Shown: piece after piece, positions 15,601 to 22,688 of the stretch
Layout of the letters: the number at the start of each line of letters is the position of its first letter
How positions within the stretch are numbered: position 1 is the first letter of the stretch
NCBI GenBank assembly: GCA_034505495.1
Contig: JAPDQV010000029.1
Location: forward strand, 10,743 to 48,309
Length of the DNA stretch: 37,567 nt
Reading direction: 5' to 3'
From: a candidate division KSB1 bacterium
GTDB lineage: Bacteria; Zhuqueibacterota; Zhuqueibacteria; Residuimicrobiales; Krinioviventaceae
Notes under the pieces: generated by a model
The model's database searches: none
Told to the model about the DNA's origin: nothing
What the model saw: only the letters and a program-made list of their open reading frames with translations
Translations under genes and position numbers: made by a program

Positions 15601-17868
15601 GAACGTAACCCGTGTCTGGCCGATGCCGTTTTCATTGGTCATATTGGGATACACAGGGCCCTCGCCGCCGACCCCTGTCGGAGCGGCAGAACCTGCATTT
15701 TGCACCAAAATCTTGTCCCACTGCAGATCGGCATGAAAGGGTATCAACTTGAGGTCGTGCATGCCGGCATTCAAGGCAACGTTGCTTATGGCGCGAACCC
15801 AGTGCCACTGGCCGATATTATTGGTCTGCATGGAGACCAGAGTGGAATCCGGCGTGGTATCGATCCGCACATGATACCGAAAACGTGTCGCGTCGGTAGT
15901 TCTGCCGCGCACCCACACATCGAATCTGCCGTTTTGCGGCAGATAGAACGGCACGGCAAACATTTCCAGGCGGGTCAGACCGGTAATCCAATCATAAGTG
16001 ACATATTGTCCTTTTGAAGCGCCCGCATCGGATGCTATGCGGCCGTTAGCCCGCAGAATGCGGCCTTCCTCGGCTTCCTTCCATACCTGTCCGGGAAAGA
16101 CAAAGTCTTCGATATCGTCTAATCGTGCGGTGCCTTGAATGATTTGAAAATCGAGCAATCTGCCGGCCACAGGCTGGTTGTTTTCATCCCTGACAATGAC
16201 CTGGATCGGCTGCGGCAACTGTTGCGAGATCGGACCGCTTTGATTGTTGCCGCCATAGACTTCCACCCGCATCGTTGAGGCAGCGGCAGGGTAGCCTGCC
16301 GTAAAGGAAGCCAAATTATTAAGGAAACCGGTTCCGCCGTACAAGGCGACACCGACGTAGGTGTTGTCGACATTCGAAGCATCGGACAAATCGAGCGCTC
16401 CATCCAGCTGGCCGCGAACAAAAACGCGGATTGTTTTAGTAGCACCGTTGTTAATGATTACGGCCTCTATTTTCTCACCCGGCTTGGGAGCCGCCAGCGT
16501 CGTGCTTGTGGATTTTACCGCCGTTGTTGCGACCACACCGCCTGTGATACGGAAAATATCGATGCTGTTTGCTGCCCGCCTTAGGAGATAGCCGTTTACC
16601 CCAGCCGGTGAGGCGTTGTCCAGCATGAAAAGCAGACCGGCCGGAACAAAGGCGTTGTTGTAAAGTGCGGCATTGGTGGCGCTGAATGTCATGCCGACGC
16701 CGTACGCTCCGGCGCGTTGATAAATGGCAAAGTTGTTCCAACCTCCGGTTTTATTGATCAATGTCAGCTCGCCCGCTTCGATTTTATAGTTGGGAGCTGC
16801 CCAATTGGATCCGAGGTCGGTACGCTCGAAATCGTCCACCCGCCAGCTCAGTGTGGGCATAGTTCCACCGCCCCCTCCACCGCCTGCAGCCGGTGTCGTC
16901 GCCGAAGCGACGTTGGAAATGTTCGACCAGTTACCGGCATCGTCGCGAACTTTGAGAGCAAAATAATATTTCGTATCCGGTGAAAGGCCGGTTACCGTAA
17001 AACTTTCCGCGGCCCCCGCCTGCTTGGGTGAAGGTACCCCGGTAACTTGAGTGGCTGAATTGAAATCTGCTGCAGTAATATTGTTCTTTGAATAGCGGAT
17101 ATCGTAAAGAGTTGCCGTGCCGGTATTGCCGTCATCGCCGGTGGCTGTCCATGTCAGCTGAACTGAGGATGAACTGACGGCTGTTGCCGCCAAATTGGTA
17201 ACTGCCGCCGGCGGTGTAGTATCGGCGGCAATCGGCACCACGTTCGCCTCGAATGCCTCCACATCATTTTCGATGGTCGTGCTGTGATAGAGCATTACGC
17301 CGGCATAGCTCGTCGACAAATTTACCCGTTTGGAAGCGTCCTGTAACGTCGCTATAGCGGTTCCATTGATGTAGGAGGTAAATTCATAGGTGTTGGGATT
17401 GAAAAGAACCTTGAAGCGGTCACCCGGTACGGGCGCGCGGCCAACGGCCTTGGCAGCAACGGCACTGCCGACCGCGCCGTTGGATATTAAATAAAGACGC
17501 ATTTCATTGTTGTATATGTAAATCATATAACCGTTCGATGCGGCGCTGAAATTATTGACGAAAACAACCGCACCAAACTCCGCCCCTCGGCTCGAGATGC
17601 CGTTGCCTGCCGTCGGCCAGTAAATTGTTGCTTCGTTTGCATTAATCACATTAAAGACGGCAATAAAACTATTCCACCCGGCCGTGGTGGACGAAGAGTT
17701 ATTATGCAGTCTGCCGCTGCGAATGACCATGTCCGAATGAGCCGCCCAGTTGCTGCCCAGCGGACCGTCGGGGCGGTTAAATTCGTCGACGGCAGCGTGC
17801 AGCGGAAAAACTGTGGCTGCCGTCAACACAATCAGCAGGATCTTATTCCAACCACTTTTCAGCTTCAT
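9700..17868 (-). CDS. giant secreted multi-domain Ig-repeat protein with sorting domain
   Basis: A 2722-residue exported protein, probably a cell-surface or released adhesin-like scaffold. In order: signal peptide (1-25); LamG-like beta-sandwich (about 27-210, DEFNRPDGPLGSNWA); FN3 (about 216-327); Gly7 linker (about 330-336); second LamG-like domain (about 339-525, VDDFERTDLGSNWA); fifteen invasin/Big-1-like Ig repeats (about 533-2340; core 'VKVTDxyGNPV...VxFxV...TDxxGxAxVxWxLG'); two further Ig/cadherin-like domains (about 2345-2540); an FN3-like domain (about 2545-2625); and the C-terminal sorting domain (about 2630-2722, QNYPNPFNPETTIRF...GVYYYRL...KKMLLLK). Repeat 1 is split by a CBM-like insertion. 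GGAGG nine bases before the ATG supports the start. It has its own terminator and a 205-base upstream gap, so it is probably transcribed alone. No enzymatic domain was seen. Export by type IX secretion is inferred from the sorting domain. Confidence 0.9.
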   Translation of the reverse strand: MKLKSGWNKILLIVLTAATVFPLHAAVDEFNRPDGPLGSNWAAHSDMVIRSGRLHNNSSSTTAGWNSFIAVFNVINANEATIYWPTAGNGISSRGAEFGAVVFVNNFSAASNGYMIYIYNNEMRLYLISNGAVGSAVAAKAVGRAPVPGDRFKVLFNPNTYEFTSYINGTAIATLQDASKRVNLSTSYAGVMLYHSTTIENDVEAFEANVVPIAADTTPPAAVTNLAATAVSSSSVQLTWTATGDDGNTGTATLYDIRYSKNNITAADFNSATQVTGVPSPKQAGAAESFTVTGLSPDTKYYFALKVRDDAGNWSNISNVASATTPAAGGGGGGGTMPTLSWRVDDFERTDLGSNWAAPNYKIEAGELTLINKTGGWNNFAIYQRAGAYGVGMTFSATNAALYNNAFVPAGLLFMLDNASPAGVNGYLLRRAANSIDIFRITGGVVATTAVKSTSTTLAAPKPGEKIEAVIINNGATKTIRVFVRGQLDGALDLSDASNVDNTYVGVALYGGTGFLNNLASFTAGYPAAASTMRVEVYGGNNQSGPISQQLPQPIQVIVRDENNQPVAGRLLDFQIIQGTARLDDIEDFVFPGQVWKEAEEGRILRANGRIASDAGASKGQYVTYDWITGLTRLEMFAVPFYLPQNGRFDVWVRGRTTDATRFRYHVRIDTTPDSTLVSMQTNNIGQWHWVRAISNVALNAGMHDLKLIPFHADLQWDKILVQNAGSAAPTGVGGEGPVYPNMTNENGIGQTRVTFGTNANDNVIIYVYAYRDDGSKVEEPAVFTLDPTPGPATAMQRDPSVPEPVNGVPGTTSPELKVIIKDAYGNFVNGVTVNWRVIQGEGTLASPTSVSNNAGIASNTLQLNYYQSTDYKVEAAAAGLNGSPVVFTIKPGTPPSKIVRIQPKTRQQGNVATRVDSLLIVRILKADDSPFEGYPVKFVVTEGGGRLSTQGGSENAEQLDVPTDQQGFARAVWQLGGPNLNVVQAQAPNLVGNPIIFEAWAMTGAAANLVKADGDNQTGYLGLPLLKPFVVKVTDANGYAVSEQEIVFEIQQGQGAYFDQPGIRSKTVYSDNQGLVRVTLTMGSVLNEEHIVRATASGTSLSPVFFRATATSRIAKTIEYVSGNPPGYQRAVVNSQLAEDFIVRVRDPFGNPVAEQLVLFKIINGGGKFSNGLTEMTVASDAQGLARTRLTVGPVAGDSSNVVHAISQRKDITTQALDGSPIIFKATGLARPAVKIAKIDSTDAQRAIVGYPLKYPIAVKVTDEYLNPVRNHSVTFRVRGQGGELEDIAGRAAVKVVSTDAKGIASVIWNMPGKPGVVYVDVSSNNLQGAPLEGSPLVFIAEALPGQPDRMVRVTKDTVFVGKVWQPLQEKMKVQITDYLGNPLIGQPVIFKVTRGGGVVNGLPQVTILTADSGYASVTWTLGKTSGVESNWMEASASVPVNPVIRFKATSLPDIAFQIIPDSSYSTFGVVGALIPEEIKVKVADQFGNGIPGHTVNFDIIPVNNNSGYIGQPGVTEAAVVTNADGIAAVRWGLGPQVGSQNNKLRASAKLNNVHLINSPYVFTASATVGGATKMVKAVSDTNLASIIGNTLPEFLKVKVTDAYDNPIAQIPVRFQVISRREAEGGTLDGLVDSVKIKLTDSNGMAWVQFTLGQRAGYKINKVRASAENNGVPLQGSPIIFEITGTATNARKMRAADGDGQTGSVGQYLARELKVLALDQYDNPVKNQPIRFRILADPSRPVETIGSLGAGAAVDTSVNTDNLGIAAVRWRLGQFVGQQQVEATSNGGGALEGSPIIFRATALADQTSADSSLIAVTPRELMVSNGEIRATVTVTLRDRFKNPVVGKAVILEADGEGNIITQPTTATDANGRTIGFISSRQAGVKTVRARDINSNVLLNVTAQVTFRPAAAARIVKAPGENGDTQTRNVGTVLEKPFKVLITDQFGNPIRNVAVTFTPKTGGGMMVDNQPVYSDENGIASAYYRLGLNPGANLVQAVSDGLDGSPVNFSTIAVQPQQIKELVILSGDRLSGRPAGDLPEPLSVRVIDNLGWPIFGKKVKFEVLANDGVITSENPAESNMYGVASVTYKLGTTLGLNIIRASLVDLPIVSAVFTDTTKVMPGSGASMLQLVSGNNQYGTVNTMLPMPLTVKVTDDYNNPVPGITVTMTVIDDHTVQGIGRLEGGVKVLARTTDAFGLVSVYYTLGEKAGLNKIRVTSAGLRPEFIDFTVYGQAGAPYSMRKLGGDNQTGEMDRVLLRPISVRVYDREGNPAQGGRVRFIVLQGGGSIIEPQPVISDADGIAQVRWRLGPRPNAYVNVAQAIADGLPGGMFVETFNAIGDPSRWPQLHLPSDRTVYENDILSFTIYADGSDNPPITCTAESIPEGSALSSNGDGTWTFTWQPSFSFVQAPQKTRTIYAVFGALDMKGGRDLDSVKITVIDRNRAPQIVRYWPTQEVIKVEPGTLAKIDFGVEVRDEDGDLVTVTWYVDNQQKAYGQTFTMDLNQYPPYRYYSVNVRATDHSDVAHRWWGVKVKVQLVNLSCTAEPYKGVQLTWETVEGGLLSGFNVLRSAREDGEYTKINDELIPYAPDGRYQFTDKAAAGGRSYYYKIEEIGLDSASSLHGPVRAEAPLPREFRLAQNYPNPFNPETTIRFDVPKEAYVTLEVYNVLGQRVRTLFKEKMEAGYHSVVWDGKDDQGLRVSSGVYYYRLHAQEFSDTKKMLLLK
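10845..16272 (-). repeat. fifteen tandem Big-1/invasin-like Ig repeats (protein level)
   Basis: Residues about 533-2340 of the giant protein. Each unit is about 100-120 residues. Many open with a 'GDNQTG'-type motif (VKADGDNQTGYLG, RAADGDGQTGSVG, VSGNNQYGTVN, KLGGDNQTGEMD). This is followed by a 'VxVTDxYxNPV' strand pair, 'VxFxI...GGG', a 'TDxxGxAxVxWxLG' strand pair and 'ASxxxLxGSPIxF'. The copies differ clearly in sequence, so this is an old, diverged array and not a recent DNA amplification. Such folds usually act as rigid spacers or adhesive rods. Confidence 0.85.
15664..16107 (-). other. CBM6/35-like carbohydrate-binding domain inserted in Ig repeat 1
   Basis: Residues about 588-735 of the giant protein interrupt repeat 1 between its 'VIVRDENNQPVAG...FQIIQG' half and its 'TNENGIGQTRVTFG' half. 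The insert starts with an EAE motif (598-600), continues 'SDAGASKGQYVTY', has a beta-rich middle, and ends 'WDKILVQN' (from W717). This is the usual order of elements in CBM6/CBM35-type jelly-roll modules. Fold assignment is by motif only; ligand is unknown. Confidence 0.6.
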
Positions 17869-18073
17869 GGGGTCGAACCTCCAATCAAAAAGTGCTTTTT
17901 TGTCTCAGCCATGGACAACCGTCATCTTTTGTTTCATGCCGGAATAATTCGATGACGCTTTTACCTTTACTAAAATTTATAATAATCAATGACGAGCAAA
18001 AATCAGCAAAGAATATGACAAAGTCCATGCCAAGAATTTAAAGACCCCTAATTTTGCTTCGAAAAAAGTACGA
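17869..18073 (-). promoter_or_regulatory. leader of the giant protein gene with strong ribosome-binding site
   Basis: This 205-base gap separates the GT4 stop (18074) from the giant gene start. A GGAGG on the minus strand (17878-17882) lies nine bases before the ATG. The middle (about 17965-17990) is AT-rich and contains TATTAT/TATAAA-like hexamers, a likely place for a promoter, but no -35 box sits at proper spacing. No terminator hairpin was found after the GT4 gene. Confidence 0.45.
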
Positions 18074-19324
18074 TCACTTTCCTCTGCGCGCTAAGGAAAC
18101 CGCCTCTTCATAAAAACGCATGAGGTTTTGATAATGGTGTTCAGCACTAAACAGCTGTTCGGCTTTACGGCGACCATTTTTACCCATTTCCGCAGTCCGC
18201 AATGGGTCGCCGAGGAGCTCTTTGATTCGGTCTACCAAACCAAGTAAATCTCCCCTTTGGAAAGTGTATCCGTCAATGCCTTCCTGAATCAATTCGGGGA
18301 TTCCCCCCATACGGGCGCCGATGACCGCCTTGCCGAGTGCTAGCGATTCATAAATGACCAAAGGAGAATTGTCATGCCATTCGGAAGGAACGACGGTAAA
18401 CTTTCCTCGCCGAACCAAATCCTTCAGCTCCTCCCCGCTTTTATATCCGACTAAAGTCACGTTTGTAAGGCCCTCGGTCCGAATCCTTTCCTCCAATTCT
18501 CCCTGCAACGGCCCGGTGCCGATAATAAGCAGATGTCCGTTAGTAATCTTTTTAAGGGCATCCAATAGAAAATGAAGGCCTTTTTCGTGCGTCAGGCGTC
18601 CCATAAACACGAAATAGTCCGAAGCTTCAAAACAAGGACGATACGCGCTGAGGTCCAATGTATAGGGCAGCACATAAACCGGCTTGTCGGCGTAGCCGTA
18701 TTGTCTGATCCTACCGGCAAGAAACTCGCTGGGCGAGATAAACAGATCGACGTTCCTCCGATAGCTTTTAATCCATGCATTCACATATGCCTCAATGGAA
18801 ACCAAAAGACTGGCAGCATAGGAATCGCGGAAACATTTTTTCGCAGTAGCATGCCAGAAATGCTTCCCACGGCAGGACTCACACACTCGTCGCTTACCAT
18901 CCAGTAAAATATAGTTTGGACAGACCAGCTTGTAATCATGAAGGGTCATGACTACCGGCAAGTTAAACTTTTTAAGGGCGAACAGGACAGACGGCGACAG
19001 ATGATGGTAAACGGAATGCACATGAGCGATATCAGGGCGGGTTTCCTCAATCAAGGCTTCCAATTTCTGCTGAGCCTTGCGGTTGAAAACCACTCGACTG
19101 CTGATGCTGAGCCTCCGCAGCGGGTTAGTGGTTTCAAAAAGCTGATCGGGTCCAAATCGCTCGGCAAAGAAGGTTTCGAATTCAGAAGGAAAGTTGCGGC
19201 TGTCCTTCATGGCAAAAGGGATAACCTGATGTCCCTTTTGCCGCAACAAATCGCAAAGATTAAAAACATAGCGCTCGGCACCGCCTTCGATATAATAAAA
19301 CTTGTGCACCATTAATACTTTCAT
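18074..19324 (-). CDS. glycosyltransferase family 4 with four-cysteine insert
   Basis: Retaining GT-B glycosyltransferase, cytoplasmic or membrane-associated, using a nucleotide sugar. The N-terminal acceptor domain begins MKVLMVHKFYYIEGGAERYV, with the glycine loop GGAE. The C-terminal donor domain carries 'FVFMGRLTHEKGLHFLLDAL' and the E-x7-E region 'SPLVIYESLALGKAVIGARMGGIPELI'. Between them are C135, C148, C151 and C164 ('CPNY...CESCRGKHFWHATAKKC'), a possible metal-binding knuckle known in one GT4 subfamily. Length of 416 is normal. It starts six bases after the stop of the preceding GT4, so the two are co-transcribed. Sugar specificity cannot be told. Confidence 0.9.
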   Translation of the reverse strand: MKVLMVHKFYYIEGGAERYVFNLCDLLRQKGHQVIPFAMKDSRNFPSEFETFFAERFGPDQLFETTNPLRRLSISSRVVFNRKAQQKLEALIEETRPDIAHVHSVYHHLSPSVLFALKKFNLPVVMTLHDYKLVCPNYILLDGKRRVCESCRGKHFWHATAKKCFRDSYAASLLVSIEAYVNAWIKSYRRNVDLFISPSEFLAGRIRQYGYADKPVYVLPYTLDLSAYRPCFEASDYFVFMGRLTHEKGLHFLLDALKKITNGHLLIIGTGPLQGELEERIRTEGLTNVTLVGYKSGEELKDLVRRGKFTVVPSEWHDNSPLVIYESLALGKAVIGARMGGIPELIQEGIDGYTFQRGDLLGLVDRIKELLGDPLRTAEMGKNGRRKAEQLFSAEHHYQNLMRFYEEAVSLARRGK

Positions 19325-19330
19325 CGTCGC

Positions 19331-20476
19331 CTATTCCGTCTTTCCAGGTTCGCCGGTGAATTCTTTTGGTCTGGCATAACGAATGTAAAGGTCTTCGAAC
19401 TGCTTGACTTGTCCGGTAAGCGAAAAGTGTCGTTCCACACGGCGCCTGCCCGCCTCACCCAGTCTTTTCCGCAATTCCGCTTGCCTGCCCAATTGGATTA
19501 ATCGCTCAGATAAGGCATCCACGTCGGCGATCGGGACCAGAAATCCGGTTTCGCCGTCAACGACAGCTTCTTTCGTTCCGTCTGCCGGTGTGGCGACCAC
19601 AGGCAGTCCGCATGCCATCGCCTCCAACACGACATTCGGCAGCCCTTCATAAAGCGAAGGGAGCGTAAAGATATCACACAACGGCAAAATTTGGTGCACA
19701 TCATGACGAAAGCCCAGCAAACGGAAGCGGTCCTTGAGGCCAAAACGCGAAATCTGTTCCTCGATTTCGCGCCGCAAAGGTCCGTCGCCGACCAAAACAA
19801 ACTTCGCCTGCGGGATCTCAGCGGCCACCCTGGCGGCAGCTTCGACCAAAAATTTATGGCCCTTCTGTTCCGTCAAACGGGCGACTTGAATTATGACCAG
19901 GTCAGTTGGTGACAGACCGATCTGCTCGCGTGTAAGATTTTTCGGCTTTGGATTGAATTTATCGAGATTAACGCCGTAGGGGATTATCATCACCTTGTGC
20001 GCAGGGACTTTTCTCTTTCGAACCAACCATTCGGCGGTAGCCTGGGAAACGGAGATCACCTTGTCGGCGTGGCGAATTGCATAGCGGTAAGCCCAAAACC
20101 GATGCGGCACCAGCCATTTGGGCGAAGAAATCGTTTCCCACGAAAAAACTCCTTTTGCTCCGCCGCTGTGTCCGGCCAGAGCACCGAGAACATCTGCATA
20201 AAATAGGGTGGTCATGACGATTTCGATGCGCTCTTGGCGAATGAAGCGACGAAGGCGTTGTAAGAGAGGAAAATCCACCTGCCGTTTTCGATGAAAAATT
20301 TCCACGCGGCAATCAAGAGCGCGAAAAAGGTGTTCGATTTCGTTACCTAATCCAAGGCTCACCACCGTGGTTTCGAAACGGGAGCGATCCATGTGCTCGA
20401 CCAATTCGAGCAGTTTGGTTTCCGCACCGCCGAAATTGAATCCTTCGACGAGTTGAAGGACTCGGATTTTCCGCAT
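19331..20476 (-). CDS. glycosyltransferase family 4
   Basis: GT-B retaining glycosyltransferase of 381 residues. The N-terminal domain has 'LQLVEGFNFGGAETKLLELV'. The donor domain has 'IIQVARLTEQKGHKFLVEAA', 'FVLVGDGPLRREIEEQ' and the catalytic/donor-binding 'SLYEGLPNVVLEAMACGLPVVAT' with its E-x7-E pair. No membrane segment. AAGGAAA before the ATG serves as ribosome-binding site. It is first of a two-gene unit with the GT4 at 18074-19324 and lies 166 bases downstream of the hydrolase-like gene. Probably adds a sugar to the lipid-linked repeat made by the large cluster; donor and acceptor unknown. Confidence 0.91.
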   Translation of the reverse strand: MRKIRVLQLVEGFNFGGAETKLLELVEHMDRSRFETTVVSLGLGNEIEHLFRALDCRVEIFHRKRQVDFPLLQRLRRFIRQERIEIVMTTLFYADVLGALAGHSGGAKGVFSWETISSPKWLVPHRFWAYRYAIRHADKVISVSQATAEWLVRKRKVPAHKVMIIPYGVNLDKFNPKPKNLTREQIGLSPTDLVIIQVARLTEQKGHKFLVEAAARVAAEIPQAKFVLVGDGPLRREIEEQISRFGLKDRFRLLGFRHDVHQILPLCDIFTLPSLYEGLPNVVLEAMACGLPVVATPADGTKEAVVDGETGFLVPIADVDALSERLIQLGRQAELRKRLGEAGRRRVERHFSLTGQVKQFEDLYIRYARPKEFTGEPGKTE

Positions 20477-20642
20477 AACTTTCCTTTGTAAAGAATTCTT
20501 GAAAGTTCTAAAGGCAAAGATATGATTTCATATTTATATACCATGAAAGCGAGAGCACCCCGCGCTACTGTGCATCAGCATTGACGGGAATTGTCTCGCT
20601 TCCGTGATATGCAGCTGATGATCGGACTATATCGTCGGAGAA
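20477..20642. other. non-coding gap with interlocked inverted repeats
   Basis: AAGCGAGA (20547-20554) pairs with TCTCGCTT (20594-20601), and CATCAGC (20573-20579) pairs with GCTGATG (20614-20620). The pairings alternate as A-B-A'-B', the geometry of an RNA pseudoknot or of two exclusive hairpins. There is no T-run, so it is not a simple terminator. It lies between the hydrolase-like gene stop and the GT4 start, and could be a structured leader of the GT4 pair or a chance arrangement. No small gene was seen. Confidence 0.35.
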
Positions 20643-22688
20643 TCAGCGCAAGATTCTTAGATTTTTCGGCGTTTCGGGCGGCGTGGTATCCGGCTGCACA
20701 GGACCCAAAAACTTGAATCTCATTGCATCAGCCAGAACTTGCCCGTTGGTTTTATTAGTAATCCTCACGATCGATTCTTTACCTTTGGGTAAATAAACAC
20801 GACCCAAAACATTCCACCGGCCGCTGTTCGTGCTTTGATCTATTGTGCCTTTCAACCTTACATTACCCTGAACTATAACTTCAAAGGGGACTGCCTTTGA
20901 AAGATTAGATCCTTTTCCATGCCATTCGGAAATTTCATAAAAACCAGGAACACCTATTGTAGGAATAAAATCAGCATAAGAACTGCCGTCCCCACCATTT
21001 GCATAAGCATAACCAATACCGTCGTTATAAATCGAACCATTATACGGCAAATGGCTCCATTGTGAAAAACAGTTATTAGCGGTCGGAAATATGCCGGGTT
21101 CATCCTGAACTTCTACCCACGAGCCCGTTAATTTTACAGGGTCACTGCCGGGACTGGTATCATTATTATAGGTATTGCCCACCCAAATATCCGCGACAAC
21201 CGTCGTCGGTTCTTTGAACAAAAGGATGCCGTCGCCCTGATTGTCTCGCGGCCGGGTCGGAGTACGGACTTCGCCATACAATTCAACTGAAGTAAACAGC
21301 TCGCCGTTATTGAATTCAGGATCTTGGCCTCCGCGCAGCCTGTAGTAAGGCCCGGCGTAACCGGGTGCTGCGGCCAATTCTTGCGCCGTCACCGTGATGA
21401 TGCGTCCTGTTGGGTTGCAGATGGCAGCCCCTTTGTCGAAAAAGCGAACCCAGGCGCCGCTCGGCAGCTCGACCGGATCGGACGTCGGGTAGCCGAGATC
21501 GGTATCGAACTCGTCGTGATAATAACCGATGTAGTACCAATCACCGAACGTGCGGCCGTAATAGGCGCCGGAAATCAGTGCCGTCGTCAAACCGTAACGC
21601 ATACGGGAAAATTTGTCCCTTCCGGTAGTGCGGCTCTCACGCTCATAATCGGTAATCATTGTGAGATTGGGGCGACCTTTTTCCTTCTGTTTCTTTTCCC
21701 ATTTCAGGTTTAGAGTCACCATAGACTTCCAATCATAAGCAAAGCGCATGAATCCTTCCCACAACATACCGTCGGCATAGTCGAGCACATAACCGTCTTC
21801 TACAACACCTGTATTCAAGGTTTCGCAGGCAAATTCCCCAGGATGGAGCGCTTTCATCAGTTGGTGTTCATATTGCAAAAGCTTTTTCGCCCCTTCTGCC
21901 CAATGCTGATTGATCCAATCCAGACCGAACTGCTGAAAATCATCTATTCTATCCAAATTCAGATCAATTCCGCATTGGGTTTCAATATCTTCCCGATACA
22001 GCTTTAATCGAAATGCATCATAGAATACCATATCGTAGGCAGAAAAATCTTGAATCCGAAAACGGTTATCAACAAACCATTTCCAGGACTCCTTTCCGTC
22101 AATTTGTCCTGCGAAAGAAGTGATATTGGGCAGCATGCCGAAACCGCTCATGCGGATGGGGAAACGTACGCTGTCGCCTGCAGGATGTGCATAATCGACG
22201 GCAAAAGGACCTGTTGACGGAACTCCCTTGAAGCTGTTGTCTTCTATTTTTGAGAATTGAATCCAATCATCTTTACCGATCAGCGCATAGTTGCTTTGTG
22301 CTCGCGTCGGATAACCATAACCGTTAACATTAGTAAAAGGAATTTCCGTGGCTCCTTTGCTGACCGGCTGAGACAACTCCAGAAAAGTTGCATGGTAACA
22401 GAACATGGCCGGAGGGTCGTTTCCAGGCCAGGCCCCTTGTCGACTTGTGCCGCCGATCAGCACATCCGGGTTAAGAGCTCTTACCGCATTGGCCAAGGCT
22501 ACGTGCGCAGAAGTGCCGCCGCATGGCTGGATGAGATCATATTTGGCCAGAAAGTAATCCCTCGAGCTGCCGTAAAATCCGGTCGGACTAAAGTACATGG
22601 TTCTCGGGAAAGGCGGATTCCAGTTTTGCGCCCAAGCCGATATGGCTGATAGTAAAGCCAGCGTTATTGCAATTACACTTCGATTCAT
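20643..22688 (-). CDS. secreted glycoside-hydrolase-like protein with golvesin-C-like domain
   Basis: Exported protein of 681 residues. The ATG at 22688 is preferred over the GTG at 22700, because GAGG lies six bases before it and a clean signal peptide follows (MNRSVIAITLALLSAISAWAQ). The central part (about 25-420) resembles the putative TIM-barrel glycoside hydrolase families (GHL type): 'YFSPTGFYGSSRDYFLAKYDLI', 'NPDVLIGGTSRQG', 'DMVFYDAFRLKLY', 'VLDYADGMLWEGFM'. The acidic residues in the last two are candidate active-site residues. The C-terminal part (about 500-660, from 'DEPGIF' to 'VLADAMRFKFLG') matches the golvesin C-terminal-like pattern, a beta-sandwich found in secreted carbohydrate-active proteins. 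The tail 'PDTTPPETPKNLRILR' looks like the first strand of an FN3 domain and then stops. The gene is isolated between a 348-base and a 166-base gap. Catalytic activity is unproven. Confidence 0.7.
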   Translation of the reverse strand: MNRSVIAITLALLSAISAWAQNWNPPFPRTMYFSPTGFYGSSRDYFLAKYDLIQPCGGTSAHVALANAVRALNPDVLIGGTSRQGAWPGNDPPAMFCYHATFLELSQPVSKGATEIPFTNVNGYGYPTRAQSNYALIGKDDWIQFSKIEDNSFKGVPSTGPFAVDYAHPAGDSVRFPIRMSGFGMLPNITSFAGQIDGKESWKWFVDNRFRIQDFSAYDMVFYDAFRLKLYREDIETQCGIDLNLDRIDDFQQFGLDWINQHWAEGAKKLLQYEHQLMKALHPGEFACETLNTGVVEDGYVLDYADGMLWEGFMRFAYDWKSMVTLNLKWEKKQKEKGRPNLTMITDYERESRTTGRDKFSRMRYGLTTALISGAYYGRTFGDWYYIGYYHDEFDTDLGYPTSDPVELPSGAWVRFFDKGAAICNPTGRIITVTAQELAAAPGYAGPYYRLRGGQDPEFNNGELFTSVELYGEVRTPTRPRDNQGDGILLFKEPTTVVADIWVGNTYNNDTSPGSDPVKLTGSWVEVQDEPGIFPTANNCFSQWSHLPYNGSIYNDGIGYAYANGGDGSSYADFIPTIGVPGFYEISEWHGKGSNLSKAVPFEVIVQGNVRLKGTIDQSTNSGRWNVLGRVYLPKGKESIVRITNKTNGQVLADAMRFKFLGPVQPDTTPPETPKNLRILR

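Noticed and set aside
14131..16017. 628-codon open frame on the plus strand, antisense to the giant gene
   Set aside because: It mirrors the repeat-coding strand, has an Arg/His/Gly-rich composition without domains, and the minus-strand frame has clear Ig repeats. It is a codon-bias shadow.
10845..16272. CRISPR or DNA-level tandem repeat
   Set aside because: The periodicity is in protein motifs about 100-120 residues long; nucleotide copies are diverged and uneven in length.
20477..20642. Frameshifted remainder of an FN3 domain after the hydrolase-like gene
   Set aside because: No frame read through the gap gives FN3-like sequence, and the gap is too short for a whole domain.
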